Source: Trichobilharzia regenti | Taxonomy: Eukaryota; Platyhelminthes; Trematoda; Strigeidida; Schistosomatidae | Assembly (NCBI GenBank): GCA_944472135.2 | Contig: OX235270.1 | Coordinates: 132,847,632-132,911,631, forward strand | Direction: 5' to 3' | DNA: 64,000 nucleotides | Shown: piece by piece, positions 24,385 through 36,412 of the stretch | How the letters are laid out: every line of letters starts with the position of its first letter | How positions within the stretch are numbered: the first letter of the stretch is position 1 | Position numbers and translations under genes: made by a program | Notes under the pieces: generated by a model | Told to the model about the DNA's origin: nothing | The model's input: only the letters and a program-made list of their open reading frames with translations | The model's database searches: none

Positions 24385-24560
24385 AATGTTCTCGCCTTGT
24401 AACCAGAAGGTCCTGGGTTCGAAACCCCGGTGGGTGTGTACTGATGAGGAGTTCCAAACTAGGACGAAACAGCTGTCCAGTACTCCCGGGTGGTTTTCCA
24501 ATGGTTCTCTAACCAATGTCAGTTCATGATGAAATCCTATAACCAATCAACCAAATCCCT
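24385..24560 (+). repeat. Hammerhead-bearing SINE (family S1), copy
   Basis: The tRNA-like B box (AGGTCCTGGGTTCGAAACCC) is followed by a hammerhead-like segment. Stem I halves GTACTG and CAGTAC are perfectly complementary; the core reads ATGAGGA (one change from CTGANGA); stem II is roughly GTTCC/AGGAC with loop AAACT; then CGAAAC, stem III ACAGCTGT and the GTC cleavage triplet. The tail is TGATGAAATCC plus ACCAATCAACC. The core C-to-A change probably inactivates this copy. Confidence 0.7.
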
Positions 24561-25262
24561 GCCATTAATACAATTTCCTAACACATCAGTTTCTTTTTGA
24601 ATATTAAGATATAGGCTAATTGTGAAACAGGGGGATATATATGCTAATTCACGCAGTCAAAAAGATCAACAATTTTGACGCTATCTACCAAGATTATACC
24701 AAAGATTTCAATCCTGCTGTATTTATTGTCGTTTCGACAGTTTGGTAGTTTTTCAAGTTGTCTTATATAAAGTATAACCTATAACCTCTACTGTACCCAT
24801 CAGTATCTGTTCATTATACGAGCTAACCCATACCTTGTTAGATTAGAGTTTAGATGCGGCTTAGATTTTTCCAAACACCTTGAAAAATAAAAAAAACAAA
24901 CAAACAACAGTCTAAGTACACATTTGGCATGCATTCACAGTACTCGTTTATTCGAAGATTGTATACTACCGGTTTTATTCATACCCTAGTTTCTAAAGCA
25001 ATAGGCTGTGTGTATGTGTTTGAGAGAGAGAGAGAGGTGTTTAAGTGCGTCAACTGTTGTATACACATAAAAATAATTCGCCCAAGTTCTGATCGTACAT
25101 GCACTTAATTAAACAAATCAGGTAATTTCAATCATGGAAGCATAACTCAAGTTACTCTTTTGCCTATCTTTCTCTCTCTTTCTGTTGTTCAGATGGGTAG
25201 TCAAGCTTTACTGTCAAATCAATAATTTCTTCTTCTAATGGCTTTACTTTGGTACTAATACA

Positions 25263-25263
25263 T

Positions 25264-25300
<37 letters not shown>

Positions 25301-25765
25301 GAGGAGTAACGTTGCTTTTGTTTCTCTCCTCATTGTATGTGTGTGTGTGTGAGTGGATGTTTGTGTATACCAATTCCTTTATATTTCATTTCGTTTGATT
25401 ATGTGATTTAACTTGTATTAGTATTGTATAGCTTTCATTATTATTGCTATTTATTGTAATAAAAATACAAAGATGATAAATCACAGTTTACAATCATTAC
25501 TATTATCATTAATTGCATCAAGAGTAATTACACTGTATAGGATGTAAAGGTGTGTGTTATGCGCGTGTGTGTGTATGTGTGTGTACATATATCAATACAC
25601 GTTTGTATGAGCGCGCGCTTCTCACTATATTATATACCTATCTATAATAGGTGGGTTGCACATGTTACATACTCTGCCAAAGACTGACGCATAGTCTGTC
25701 TCAGGATGTAGTTCTGTTGATATCTAGGTTTGTATGTATTTATGTATGTGTGTGTGTGTGCGTAC
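25263..25765. repeat. Cluster of (TA)n and (TG)n microsatellites
   Basis: TA repeats at about 25266-25298, and TG-rich runs near 25334-25352, 25559-25583 and 25735-25762. No gene between them. Confidence 0.9.
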
Positions 25766-26319
25766 ATGCGTACTACTTGAAATAAAGAGTAGTAGGCATT
25801 TAGAAGCATCGTTGTTAAGTTACTCTGTCACTGTTTTGGTAGAGTGATATTTAGGTATATCGAGCAACATTTCTCGGTCGGGAACCATGACAACTAGATG
25901 AAAACAAATTTCGCCTATTTGTAATTTTTCATTAATTTGTAGATACGTTCTGAAATATGTGTTTTTTGAACTTATGACAACAGCCAAGAAATAACGTGCT
26001 GTTACTACTATTATTATTTCATCGTCATCATCACCATCGTCAGAATTTCAGGTAAGATCAGGGATTGAAATCGATTTGAAAATAATTGAGAACCAGAAGT
26101 ACTGGTAGTTTGCAACACCTCAACAGTACTCACGCATGACCCTGTAGAGGATCGTAGAATAGTCAGTTTAATGCACACTGGTAACTGATTAACGAGATGG
26201 AGTGCTTAGAGTTATTTTGGGAATTAGTGTTTAGTGGGGTCGGATTTGAGATCAGATACTCTCAGATAGTATTCGCTGGCGGTGGCACTATTTGTGTCAT
26301 GAATTCATTCGTAATTGGA

Positions 26320-26545
26320 TTCCCACCTATCGGTTGAATAATCAACGGGCTATCCTCCCCTTAGCCTGGAGATCCTGCGTTCGATCCTCAGTCGGGTCAT
26401 ACATGAGTACTGCTGAATAGTTATAAACTGGCATGAAACATTTGTCCGGTACTCCCGGCTGATTTTCAATGGTTCTGCAATTCATATCAGTACGTGATGT
26501 AACTTCCAAATGAAATAATAAATACTTCGAAACACACCTTGTCAT
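26320..26545 (+). repeat. Hammerhead SINE family S1, diverged copy
   Basis: B-box-like TGCGTTCGATCCTCA, then GTACTGCTGAATAG (core CTGAATA), ATGAAACATTTGTC, CGGTACTCCC and the TTTTCAATGGTTCT body. Stem II is lost. An old copy. Confidence 0.65.
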
Positions 26546-26698
26546 ACTTTTCATGTAGTTGTGTAGACCAGATTGATGAATAGGCCAGTAGTTTGTACGT
26601 CTTAATAGTAAATCGAATTCACAATTTACAATTTACACAGTTCGGGAAGGTGAAATTTGACCAGAGAGTTTCCTTTTGAAACCAAAATTATTCAGATC

Positions 26699-26702
<4 letters not shown>

Positions 26703-26752
<50 letters not shown>
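26703..26752. repeat. (AT)n microsatellite
   Basis: About 50 bp of alternating AT. Confidence 0.95.
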
Positions 26753-26755
<3 letters not shown>

Positions 26756-27084
26756 ATCTGCTTGATACGATAAACGGTAATCGGAAAAGCAAACATGAAT
26801 GCAAAAAACTATATACTACTGATTGATTGAGATGAGTAGTTGTGTATACCACCCGCACAGCAACTAGTAATGCTTGCTAGTCAACCAGATTATTGAAGTG
26901 ATGACCGTTTTGCTCTTTACGGGTTGGCCTCATCAGTGCAGTGTGCCGTGTTTAAACGAGTTCAGAGAGCTGAATCAGTTCAAACCACCCGATTTCTGGG
27001 TGGTTAGTTAGCAACTTGGGCGGCGACCTTCAGTCGAATTCTTAATTTTCAATTTTCAATATTTTTCATATTTGATTGATGAGA

Positions 27085-27540
27085 AGATTTCATCATGAGC
27101 TGACATCAGAAAACCAGCGCTGGAGTACTAGGCAGCTAGTTTGGGGCTCCTCATCAGTACGCACCCACTAGCGACTGGCCCTATTCACTCAGTTAACCTG
27201 GGGTTCTAGTGGGAAGCCGTGACCAGTGGGGTGCAGCAGGTTGATGGTGAGGCAGTCACTCATCGAAGAAGGCATTGCGAAGTGGTCGCGCTGTATTGTG
27301 AATTGACAGAAGCTAGAATTCATGGGCTGGTCATCGGATCGGGTCCCATTGGTTTAATGGTCTACGAGCTAGCTCGCCTTGTATAACCGGAAGGTCGTGT
27401 GTTCGAACCCCTGTGGTGAGTGCATACTGATGAAAAGCTGTCCAATACTCCAGTGCTGGTTTTCCAATGTTTCTCTAACTGATATCAGCTCATGATGAAA
27501 TCCTCCAACCAACCAACCAACCAATCAAACAAGCAAAATC
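27085..27540. repeat. Head-to-head foldback of S1 SINE
   Basis: A minus-strand tail plus hammerhead part (27090-27170: TTTCATCATGAGCTGAC, AGCGCTGGAGTACT, CTCATCAGTACGCACCC) faces a plus-strand full unit. The plus unit has a 5' extension (27185-27345), tRNA-like A box TGGTTTAATGGT, B box GTGTGTTCGAACCCC, then a hammerhead region deleted for stem II and a tail rich in CCAACCAACC. The two tails can pair as a hairpin of about 80 bp with a loop of about 230 bp. Confidence 0.7.
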
Positions 27541-27725
27541 CCCTACAACATACCAATACTTGAAAATATTTTAATATTTCTTTGAAATCACTGAGCTTTA
27601 AATAAAATTAATGTCTTATCTTTGTTTGTATACTTTCTGCTCCCAACTGCCATCGGTTTTTCGTCCTTCGCATCTCTTCGCATTGGATCATTAAAATAAA
27701 TAAACAAATATGTATATAAAAACAG

Positions 27726-27975
27726 TTTAAAACAATTAGAAATACAAGACTTAGATGATAATCAACGTCGTCGTTTAAGTGCATTTGTAGCAGATAAACA
27801 AAAAATTGGTGAATTACGTCCAGAAGATTTTGAAAAATTAAGTGAAATTGGGAAAGGCAACGGTGGTGTTGTCAGTCGTGTACGTCATACAGCTACCGGG
27901 TTAATTATGGCAAAGAAAAATATTCATCTGGAGATAAAACCAATTGTTAAAACACAAATTATACGTGAACTTCAA
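27726..27975 (+). CDS. MAP kinase kinase (MEK1/2 class), exon 2
   Basis: Residues 162-245. The exon opens after ACAG with the T that completes the Val codon begun in exon 1, and ends CAA|GTAAGT in phase 0. It starts with [17 protein letters not shown], matching the MEK nuclear-export and A-helix segment, then [15 protein letters not shown], the glycine-rich ATP loop (about 201-211). [15 protein letters not shown] follows, with the ATP-anchoring lysine at about 226, and then the regulatory helix to RELQ. All positions needed for nucleotide binding are intact. The acceptor is short of pyrimidines (TATAAAAACAG) but the phase and protein match leave little doubt. Confidence 0.95.
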
Positions 27976-28404
27976 GTAAGTAAGCTGTTTAATTGTTTTT
28001 TTGTCTTTTAAATAACTTCTTGTTTTTTTTCCAATGATATTATTAATTTTTTAACATTTTTTTGAGATTGTTCGTGACATAACTCAAAGTTATCTTTTAT
28101 TTTTTTGTAATTTTTTTGACTCACTTTTGATTTTCGCTGTTGATTGTGATTTGACCAAAGTATTCAACCATTGTGGTTGTTGTTGTTGTTGTTGACATGT
28201 CGACTCATAGTAATGCACGCCTCGATGATGTTTGGCGAATAACTTGAAGTAATTTTATAAAACACAGAATAATCGAGCAAAGAATATCCTTTTAGATAAA
28301 TTCCTCTTCTGGCTCTACATTTATATATATGTTTATATACATATGAAAAGTTTATTGATAAGAATATGAATCTAAGAGCAAAGCAGCCCAAATTACCAAC
28401 AGTT

Positions 28405-28940
28405 CCAAAAAGGCCTTATTCTTACAAATGCAGTTCCTTGGGGACAACACCAGTGAGATACTAACACAACGCCTTAGAAATGCGATAAAAAGAGCATTCC
28501 CTAATGTCGAATCACCTTGTGTCTTCAAAATCACTCTTCTTTTTGCATTCGAGAGCAAAAGACAAACTGCCTAATTTCGCCTCTTCCATGTGTATCTACC
28601 AATTTAACTGCTCCTGTGGAATAAGCCAGTTACATAGGTTGTACAATTAGGCGTGTTTCTCGTCGAATTTCCGAACATCATCCTGAATGGTTAAGCAAAG
28701 GACAAACAAAACCTATTCTCAGCGATATTCTATCTCATCTTGTGGATACAGAACACAAGATTGACGTTAACCATGCTTTCAGGGTCATTTACTGCATACC
28801 TACGAATCTCAATTTTTTCCTTAAGAGTTCGACTACTAAATACTGCTGAGGCTGTGCGGATTCATATTAACAAGCCTAATTTATGCATCCAAAAGAAGTT
28901 AGTTCAGACATTATCATTACCTTGTCCATCTAAGTTTTGA
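28405..28940 (+). pseudogene. Penelope-like 3' fragment
   Basis: The translation, spread over frames, shows LFLQMQFLGDNTSEILTQRL (a polymerase-to-nuclease linker), a degraded QFNCSCGISQL GIY-YIG start, HKIDVNHAFRVIY-like and NTAEAVRIHINKPNLC. It is the same family as the minus-strand fragment at 19155-19640. Many frameshifts. In intron 2. Confidence 0.65.
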
Positions 28941-28996
28941 ATGATCATGAATTTTTGTGGAATTTTCCTAATTTTAGTTGATATTCTATTTGCTAC

Positions 28997-29002
28997 TATA
29001 TC

Positions 29003-29052
<50 letters not shown>
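28997..29052. repeat. (ATT)n microsatellite
   Basis: About 18 ATT units. Confidence 0.95.
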
Positions 29053-29053
<1 letters not shown>

Positions 29054-29117
29054 ATTTAAGCATCTTTAATGGAATCAGTCAACGGAAAAACTCAAAACTG
29101 AATTAAAAAAAATAACT

Positions 29118-29650
29118 GGTGCCCGTTGCACAAGAGGTGGTGCTCTTGACACAGCTAGTCTAGTGCATAATGCTTTAGCGTTTGAAACATTATGTAACCG
29201 GTGTTATGATTCCTAATACGTTGAGGTCGATATGGGGACGCCGAGTTAGACATGAATACAGCCAACAACTTTATACGACAGCTACCTGTTTTCCCAGCCC
29301 ACACTACGTAAGCAAGGACACACAACGATGTGAGCCGCAAGGTATATTTGTCGCAATAATAATATATGATTACCGAAGATCACCAAGGATATTTGAATTA
29401 GTCTATAATCATGATCAATAAAATAGTGGGCGTTACTTTACATAGGTGAATTCTGATTGGTCAATTTTCAGACTGGACATCGATCGCCATATCACCAATA
29501 AGAGGTAATCCACTATTTATCCGTCTGCATGTCATATGGGTTCGAGTATTGCTGGAAATTACACCATTACTCAGTAGGCACGTCCAGTTGATAAGCTCCA
29601 AATGGGACGAAATGGGTCCCAGTACTAGTCACCATCCGACAAATGGCTCA
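29118..29650 (+). repeat. Smα-type SINE split by an insertion
   Basis: The head (29120-29197: CCCGTTGCACAAGAGG, TAGTCTAGTGCATAATGC, AGCGTTTGAAACATTATG) and the B box plus hammerhead tail (29532-29645: GGGTTCGAG, CTCCAAATGGGACGAAATGGG, CTAGTCACCATCC) match the minus-strand copies at 36.4 and 49.4 kb. About 335 bp of unrelated DNA (29198-29530) interrupts the unit before its B box. The ribozyme core here is TTGATAAG, so it is probably inactive. Confidence 0.65.
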
Positions 29651-30904
29651 AAGTTGTTCACGGTGGTGGAGATGTCTTCATTTCTTGTCATCATTCAGAT
29701 TCTAAAAATCCTCACTGATCTTCGTCTGATTTTACCCCCAACTCTCTCTCTTCCTGTCTCCTTAACATCTTGGTCGATTACATTGTCATCGCAATTACTT
29801 TTCCTCTGACTTTTAATAATCGTGTTTTCGCAAAGTGTGGCAACTTAAAACTGGAGCATTTTTTATGTGAAAAAGGAGTTCTTCACTGATATAAGAATAA
29901 AACTTGTGCACTGTGGTAGAGTATTGTTGTGAACTTTTCTTATAATACGTATCTAATCATATTCCTATCCCTTCCGCTATTAACACGCTTTTTTTCCTTT
30001 GTACGTTTAAGCCATTCCGGCTTCATTGTAAAATGAATAAAGTCTAAATTCTTGGTTCATTCGTCTTTTCAAGATTCAAGCATCACTCATCATTCTAAGA
30101 CTCAGTCACCTTCGTAACATTTCTGTTTTCTCACTCCGCACCCACAGTGTGATGCATAATCCAGTCCACCACAATTAAGAATATCATCGGGGATACTAGT
30201 CAGTCAGCCTTGTCTTACTCCTGTGTTGAATGAGAAAGTACTAGTGCATAGATAAAAGGCAGTGCAAAGCTTTGGGCTACAACTTTCCAACAGAATTCTA
30301 GGGATCAACTTTTAAAATCGTTATAATCAGATAGTTGGAGGCAATTGGTAGGGAGCACCCTACCCGACATAGATTTTGTGCTAGTTGGCAATCACCACTC
30401 AGCGAGACTCATCTACAACAATCTTGAAGAAATTTATGTCCCCTCTGAGATTCGTACCCGTGTCACTCAGTGATGCAGGGTCAGAGGAGACGTAACCACT
30501 GAGCTTATTCGGGCTGGCAATCGACCTCCTATATGGATACCACTGATTGGAAACCTATTAGTAACAAAATATAATCTGTCTAGTCTTTTGTTTGGTGCAG
30601 ACCGAATTCTATCAATCAAGTGGCGGCCACTATCAGGCTAGGTGGCTCGGTATCATGTTTCACTGAGAATTGTTGATATTAGATGGTCGGAGGCAATCGG
30701 CAGCAAACCTTGCAGCTAGGTTTTCCTTGTTTGTTGATAAAATTGAATCTTCTTCACTAAACAAAGAACTAGACGCCTGACAATAGTTACTCCTCACTGC
30801 CTATGTTCATTGAATGAATCTAGAAAGCCTACATATTTACATTTTATGCCTTGTTTCAATAATATGTCGTTTTTGGTGAGTAGGAGGGAACCTTAGATGT
30901 AAAC

Positions 30905-31025
30905 TTCAAGCATTAGTAGATTCTGTAGACAGTCAGTAGTCAGTCAGTCAGTCTGCTTCTAAAGCGATTTAACTAGCTTTTGCTTATCGATCGATATCAA
31001 ATGAATGATTGACTAACATTATCAA
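30905..31025 (+). repeat. Repeat fragment with CAGT tail, inverted partner at 33000
   Basis: GATTCTGTAGACAGTCAG, then GCTTCTAAAGCGATTTAACTAGC and a CGATCGATATCAA segment, match the reverse complement of 33000-33135. The two copies bracket the CR1-like LINE at 31249-32550. The stretch from 29650 to 30905 between repeats has no supported feature except a weak tRNA-like patch near 30445-30510. Confidence 0.6.
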
Positions 31026-31248
31026 CTGACCGAATACATACTGATATTGGTACATATCCGAGTGGTTGTGTAAGTCTTATTGGTGTGACCGATTAAGCTA
31101 TATATATATACATTCGCATTATTAGTCAACTTTATGCAATCCTTTCATAAGTAATGAAGACTTTACATCGATTCTATGCAATTCATGGAAAATGTCACGT
31201 TAGCTGAGGTTCAAAATCATGTCTTTTACTGCATCGCCTTATAATTCT

Positions 31249-32550
31249 AATAATAATAATAATAATAATTTGCTTTATTCCAAAACAGTACTTGTGATAC
31301 AGAATGGAATTCTCAGCATTTTACTACAGCATACTGCATCCAGTTAGTACATACATTATCAATAAATAAAACTCTACATAGATTAAGGAAATCTCAGTTC
31401 ATTATGACAACAACATATTCATTCGCATGTCGGTAGCAAGCCAAAACTGAACAGACTGTGTGAAGGTGTTAGAAAAGTAGATACTACTAGCATATTTACT
31501 GGCGTCGGTGGTAACAAAAGGTCGAGATATACAGAGTATGAGGAAACGAAGAATTTTCAAGTATTGGTTTTGTAGGGATTTTGTTTGATTGCATGGAGGA
31601 TTTAATCATGAGCGAAGAATGTTTTAATAGAGTTAGTAAGGAAGAAAGAAACAAAGGAGCACATAACAGAAAAGTGAGAGAGAGAGAGAGAGAAAAGGAA
31701 AAGAAAGAAAGAAAGAAACACGAGATCCAGTTGTTCTACTGACTATTTAATAAGTTATGGGTATCACGCCTAATGCTTTCTTTATCGCACAGAACACGAG
31801 CTAAGTAGGATATGGTTGAGTTTTTGTACTTACTAGTGCGAGCGTATAGTGTTCTATATAGGCTTCTGGTTTTCCCTGATGATGAGATACAAGGGGAGAT
31901 TTGTGAGTGAAGAGGGTGGTGTGAGTTAGATAAAATGGATTTATCCCATTTTTCACATGAGTCCATTTGGCTGTCAACCAGGATATCAACAAGCTGGTTA
32001 AGTGGCACCCTGTGGCTTACCCTGTTGACAACCTCTTTAATATCCTGCGTGATACGGTATAGTCTTTCTTCAGTAGCCAGCCCAGGAAAAACTAAGGGGG
32101 AACCATAGAGAATAATGGGCAGAATTCGAGAGTTAACGAATTGTAGGAGTAAGGGTTGGGTTATTCGAGAATGTCTTAACTTCTTGTTGTAGAAGGTAAG
32201 ACGGAATATTTTCTTAGAAATCATCAAAATATGAGACGACCAGGAAAGATCAGAAGATAGAATGACGTCTAGGTATTTAATTTCTTACTTGGTTTGTATT
32301 TCAGTGCCATCTATGTTGCACACCTCGTGAGTGAGTGATAACCAGTTTATTTAAGTCGGATTTATCCTTTAGGGTGAAATTGACTGTTTGGCATTTAGAG
32401 GGGTTTAAGGTGAGACCGTTTTCCTTGGATCATTGACTGATTTCTGATTAAAAGCCAGTTAGTTTAGAGCAGTCACTTTGACATTTAACAGGCAAAGATA
32501 CAGTTAGATCATCAGCATATTTGACAAAATTAATGTCATTTGAAGACGGT
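31249..32550 (-). mobile_element. CR1-like LINE 3' half, minus strand
   Basis: On the minus strand it begins at the reverse transcriptase YADDLT catalytic box (near 32515), passes KYLDVILSSDLSWSSHI and FRLTFYNKK, and has a 163-codon open stretch (31736-32227) through the thumb-like RILPIILYGSPLVFPGL. After that come a CT-rich 3' UTR and an ATT-repeat tail. It is nearly identical to the + strand copy at 54545-56303, so both are recent. The 5' half (endonuclease and fingers) is absent. It fits the SR1/CR1 clade known from schistosomes; this clade call is inference from motifs and the ATT tail. Confidence 0.8.
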
Positions 32551-32999
32551 ATGTCATGTATAAAGAAAGAAAGAAAGAAAAGAGAAGTGGGGAGTTTCGT
32601 GTGCCTTTTTTACTTCTTCTTCTTCTCTTTTTTCATAGTTTCATCATTTCGAATTCTATTATTATTCCTCTGTATAATGCGCAGTTGTAGAGCAAATAAA
32701 TGCATAAAACAATCTTATGATTGATTTGACTTCAAGCAAACTCCGGCTAAATCAATTACTATTATTATTTTTTGAAAAAATTATTTTTCTTGCTTTCCAA
32801 AACCAAATAAATTACACCAAAAAAAAGATAAAATCTTTTTTTAGAAAAAAAGAAAGAATAATTGGATCATCTTCACAGTTAATAATATTCTTTTAACTAC
32901 TAATCGATAGAGATCTATACCCTGTGCAACACGCACACTACAGTCAGATGGTGGTTATCGCTGAAGATATGACAGTGAGAGAGAGAGAGAAACAACAAA

Positions 33000-33135
33000 A
33001 CATATTTTGCACTCATTCAATCAATCAGTCAATATCAATCGATAAAGAAAAGCTAATTAAGTCGTTTCAGAAGCAAACTAACTAACTGTCTGACTGACTG
33101 ACTGACTAACTACTGAGTCCACAGAATCTGTTTAA
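33000..33135 (-). repeat. Inverted partner of the CAGT-tailed repeat
   Basis: Reverse complement of 30905-31025, with a (CTGA)n run near 33095-33110. Confidence 0.6.
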
Positions 33136-33429
33136 CGCTGGAAATGTAGACATGTGTAAGCCGCGCCAGAATTGATCAAACATAATATATTGAGTCCGTG
33201 AATAACCCTTATCTGGGCATTAAATGAAAAGAACAAAAACACGTAGTTTTGTGAAAAGGCTGTTTCCAACGAATTTATTTCCACCTTTAATTGTACAATC
33301 GCATTGATATACAATTTTTTCTTTCATGGAAAAGGGTACTAACAGAAGTGATGACTTGTCATAATCATAGTTTGGTTGGAGGATTTCATCAGGAGCTGAC
33401 TGTTAACTATTAAGGCAGACTTAGTGAAG

Positions 33430-34437
33430 TGTTTAACAAACCGGGCAGTAGCACTAAGAAGCACAAGAAAAGACCTAAATGATGAACTAAAACAGATAGT
33501 AGAAGAGGCTTTGGTGTTAAATAACTATCCTTTAAAATTCATTAGAAAGATCAAAACAGGCCAATGGAAAAATAAAAATAATTGTGAAACAAGCAATAAT
33601 AACATAAATAAGAGTGAATATAAGTCATCTACAGTTATACCATATAAAGAGGGGACATGTGAGACCCTACGTAGGATTCTAAATAAAGCAGGAATTAGGG
33701 TGGCAACGAAACCTACAAACTCACTCGGACAAGCTGTGTAGGTTAAAGGACCCTGTCGGTTGACCCAATTAGAAAAAATAATATAATTCACAAAATACCC
33801 TACAATGACTGTGAGTCAGGTCAACTACATAGGTCAAACTAGTAGGTCAGGGGTAGTCAGATTGTTGGAACATAAGAATTTGGCTACGGTAAGAATGGTT
33901 GATCCCGAGCAGATGACTAATCTAGAAAAAAGCTCAGCAACTGCACTACATGCAATAACAACCACACAATAGTGTGGGAGAGGGTTAAGATTCTAAGAAG
34001 TAATCTATGTAGGTGGAGAGAGAGATTGATTACTGAATCCTGGCTCATTGAGTCTACACCCAACACATGCAACGGAAATTAGTCAATGCAAATACCAGAG
34101 ATATGGAATATATTATTACCGCCAGTCAAATCGAAATTCTATTTCAATCCAAGCACATCACAACATGCTAACAAGTTACTCACTTATTATGACTATAAAA
34201 ACACTCGTCGTATTTCCCATCTGATTGTAATTGATCAATAACACTCATATTACTATTTCTGAATGTACATTATCCCATATTGATTTTATTCAAGTATCTA
34301 GTCAATTCCACATATGTATGTAAGTGAAGGAAAAAGTTGTGTGAGTAGTGTCTTGATATGAATGTGAGCAATAATTTGTGCTCAAAACGTGGTCATCAGT
34401 TAATATTACTGTACAACACTGTGTGACTTATCTTGTC
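33430..34437 (+). mobile_element. Penelope-like element 3' part
   Basis: An open stretch to 33741 reads LKQIVEEALVLNNYPLKFIRKI, then an Asn-rich linker, VIPYKEGTCETLRRILNKAG and KPTNS. After a frame break come a GIY-YIG nuclease start (NDC...YIGQTSRS), WERVKILRSN and the C-terminal LLTYYDYKNTRR. The 3' terminal repeat ends near TGTGTGACTTATC. From about 33640 on it is nearly the same as 14026-14830, but there is no inverted arm at the left. Confidence 0.75.
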
Positions 34438-34442
34438 TATAA

Positions 34443-34700
34443 TGGAGTTAGAGAACCATTGGAAAACCAGCACTGGAGTACTGGGCAGCTGTTTCGTCAG
34501 CCTAGTTTGTGATTCTTGAGCAGTACGCACTCACCCTCAGGGTTCGAATCCCAGGACGTTTTGGTTACAAGGCGAACTAGCTCGTATACCATTAAGCCAC
34601 TAGGGCCCGATCCAATACTCCCTGCAGGTTTTCCATTGGTTCTCTAACTGATTTCAGATCATGAAGAAATCCTTCAAAAAATCAATCAAAATCCCTATAA
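34443..34700. repeat. S1 SINE foldback
   Basis: A minus-strand copy (34443-34608: B box rc GGGTTCGAATCCC, hammerhead rc with TTTCGTCAGCCTAGTTTG, stem I halves CAGTAC and GTACTG) is followed at once by a plus-strand tail only (34610-34700: CAATACTCC, TTTTCCATTGGTTCTCTAACTGA, ATGAAGAAATCC). The ribozyme core has mutated to CTCAAGA. Confidence 0.7.
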
Positions 34701-35929
34701 TAACCAATACTTGACAGTCATAGTTGTTAGAAATGAGTTGATGCATAACAAGAGGTGAAATATACAAGAGTTATAAAGGATAAAAGAGGCAAGCAAACAA
34801 AAATAAACTTAGTAGAAATCTACAAGATTGCTACAAGGTAGAAGTGATTAAATAATTTTCTTTTGTATGCATGCTGACCTCCACTAATTAAAGAGAGACC
34901 GAAGTTATTCTTCACTATGTACATTACTTTGAAGGAGGCGTTTGTTGGAATAAAATGACTAGTGTTGAGAGGGTATTCGATTGATTATCTCACTGCTTAT
35001 AGCGGGGCCACTACTACCTTTCTACAATCGTATGGGATAATGTCCATTAACCATTCTAGGCAAGATCCGTGTCGAACGACCAACATACCTAGCTCTTCAG
35101 CGACAGATGAACTGTTATATACTCACAGAAGTGGTCACATGTGAGATCTTGTCTTTAAGGCTTCTTCAGACCAGTGGACGCCTGGGAAGCACTAATCTTA
35201 GCGTTGATGCGAAAAATATTGCTCTCAAACATGATGCACTTCTTCTCTTAAAGTGATCTGTAGTTAATTCTCCCTTGAAATTCAGGTCTGTCTAAAGCTT
35301 TTTTTTGAACCATGTAATTATTTGTTCCTCTGGACTTTTGGTTTGAAATTCTTCACAATGAATTTTCACGGATGTCCGTTTGGAATGAAGGCTTCTTTCA
35401 AAAGACCTAGTTGTGTTAGTACGGTGTCAGGACTACAGATTAATCGGATCCGTGTGGCAAGGGATTGAATTAAATTTCGTTTTCGTTCAACAGACACCCA
35501 AATTTAGAAACTGTTTAGTTGATAGTTTCCTGTGAGTTTTCTCTGGAGTGACCTTCTTAAGGTTCTGTCAGATCTTTTTGTCACTTCCAGGTCAGGAAAG
35601 AAAATGCTGGATCCGTTTTTCACTTTAAGCGTGAATTTTATTCTCGGATGTCAGTTGTTAAATACTAGTAGCAATTGGTTGAGGTTATTGCTAATGTATA
35701 CTGTTGTAAATTGTCAATGGTTGACTTTAATGGACTGTTCTTGAGGGTTACCATGAAACGGACTCAAGGGAAATCCCATTGCATTACCATGCTCATTCAA
35801 ATGGCATACGACGCATGAATGTCGGCTTTCTAAATCCATCTCTAAGACCCATTTTGGGAGTCGTAACCTGAAGTTTTTTGCATTACCTTTTATAAACTGG
35901 GTAACACTTTCTGACTATATTAAATTTTC
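34701..35929. other. 1.2 kb intronic stretch, nothing recognised
   Basis: Short chance frames only (34962-35144, 35532-35744). No repeat partner noticed. Confidence 0.45.
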
Positions 35930-36200
35930 ACATTTGACCAGGGATTGATATCAGATTTGAGAACTATTGAAAACCAGGGAGTACTGGATAGCCGTTTCAT
36001 CGGTAGTACTCACTCCTTTGGGGATTCGAACCCCACGACCTTCCTATTCAATGACCCATGAATTCTAATTTCTATCAATTCGAGATTTTAACACGACCTT
36101 GTAGCCGATGTCATGTGCGGTGAGTATTTGTCCTCACTCCCGACCTGGGGAGGTGTGTGCACCCTACTGGTTACTACTTATCACTGGAACTCCAGTCAAC
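35930..36200 (-). repeat. S1 SINE with 5' extension, minus strand
   Basis: From left to right: tail rc (AGGGATTGATATCAG), stem I rc, a hammerhead deleted for stem II (GCCGTTTCATCGGTAGTACT), B box rc (GGATTCGAACCCC), then the 5' extension rc (CCATGAATTCTAATTTCTA, CACTCCCGACC) that also occurs at 27185 and 57864. Confidence 0.65.
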
Positions 36201-36412
36201 TGACATCAATCCACGGGCAAAATTAAAATAAATCAGATGCCTACATACACTGACTCTTGAAGATCAAAGCTTATTTTGATAAACTCATTATGGAAATCAA
36301 AATTGGTGCTCTCTGCTGTTATGCTCTGCTTTCATTTTGCTTTATCTCTCTTCTTTGTTATTTTTGAACTGCAATATAATATATATATATATAGCCTTTT
36401 AATAATTTGTAT

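Noticed and set aside
30905..33135. CAGT repeats as a CRISPR-like or minisatellite array
   Set aside because: They are short tail repeats of LINE-type elements without regular spacers.
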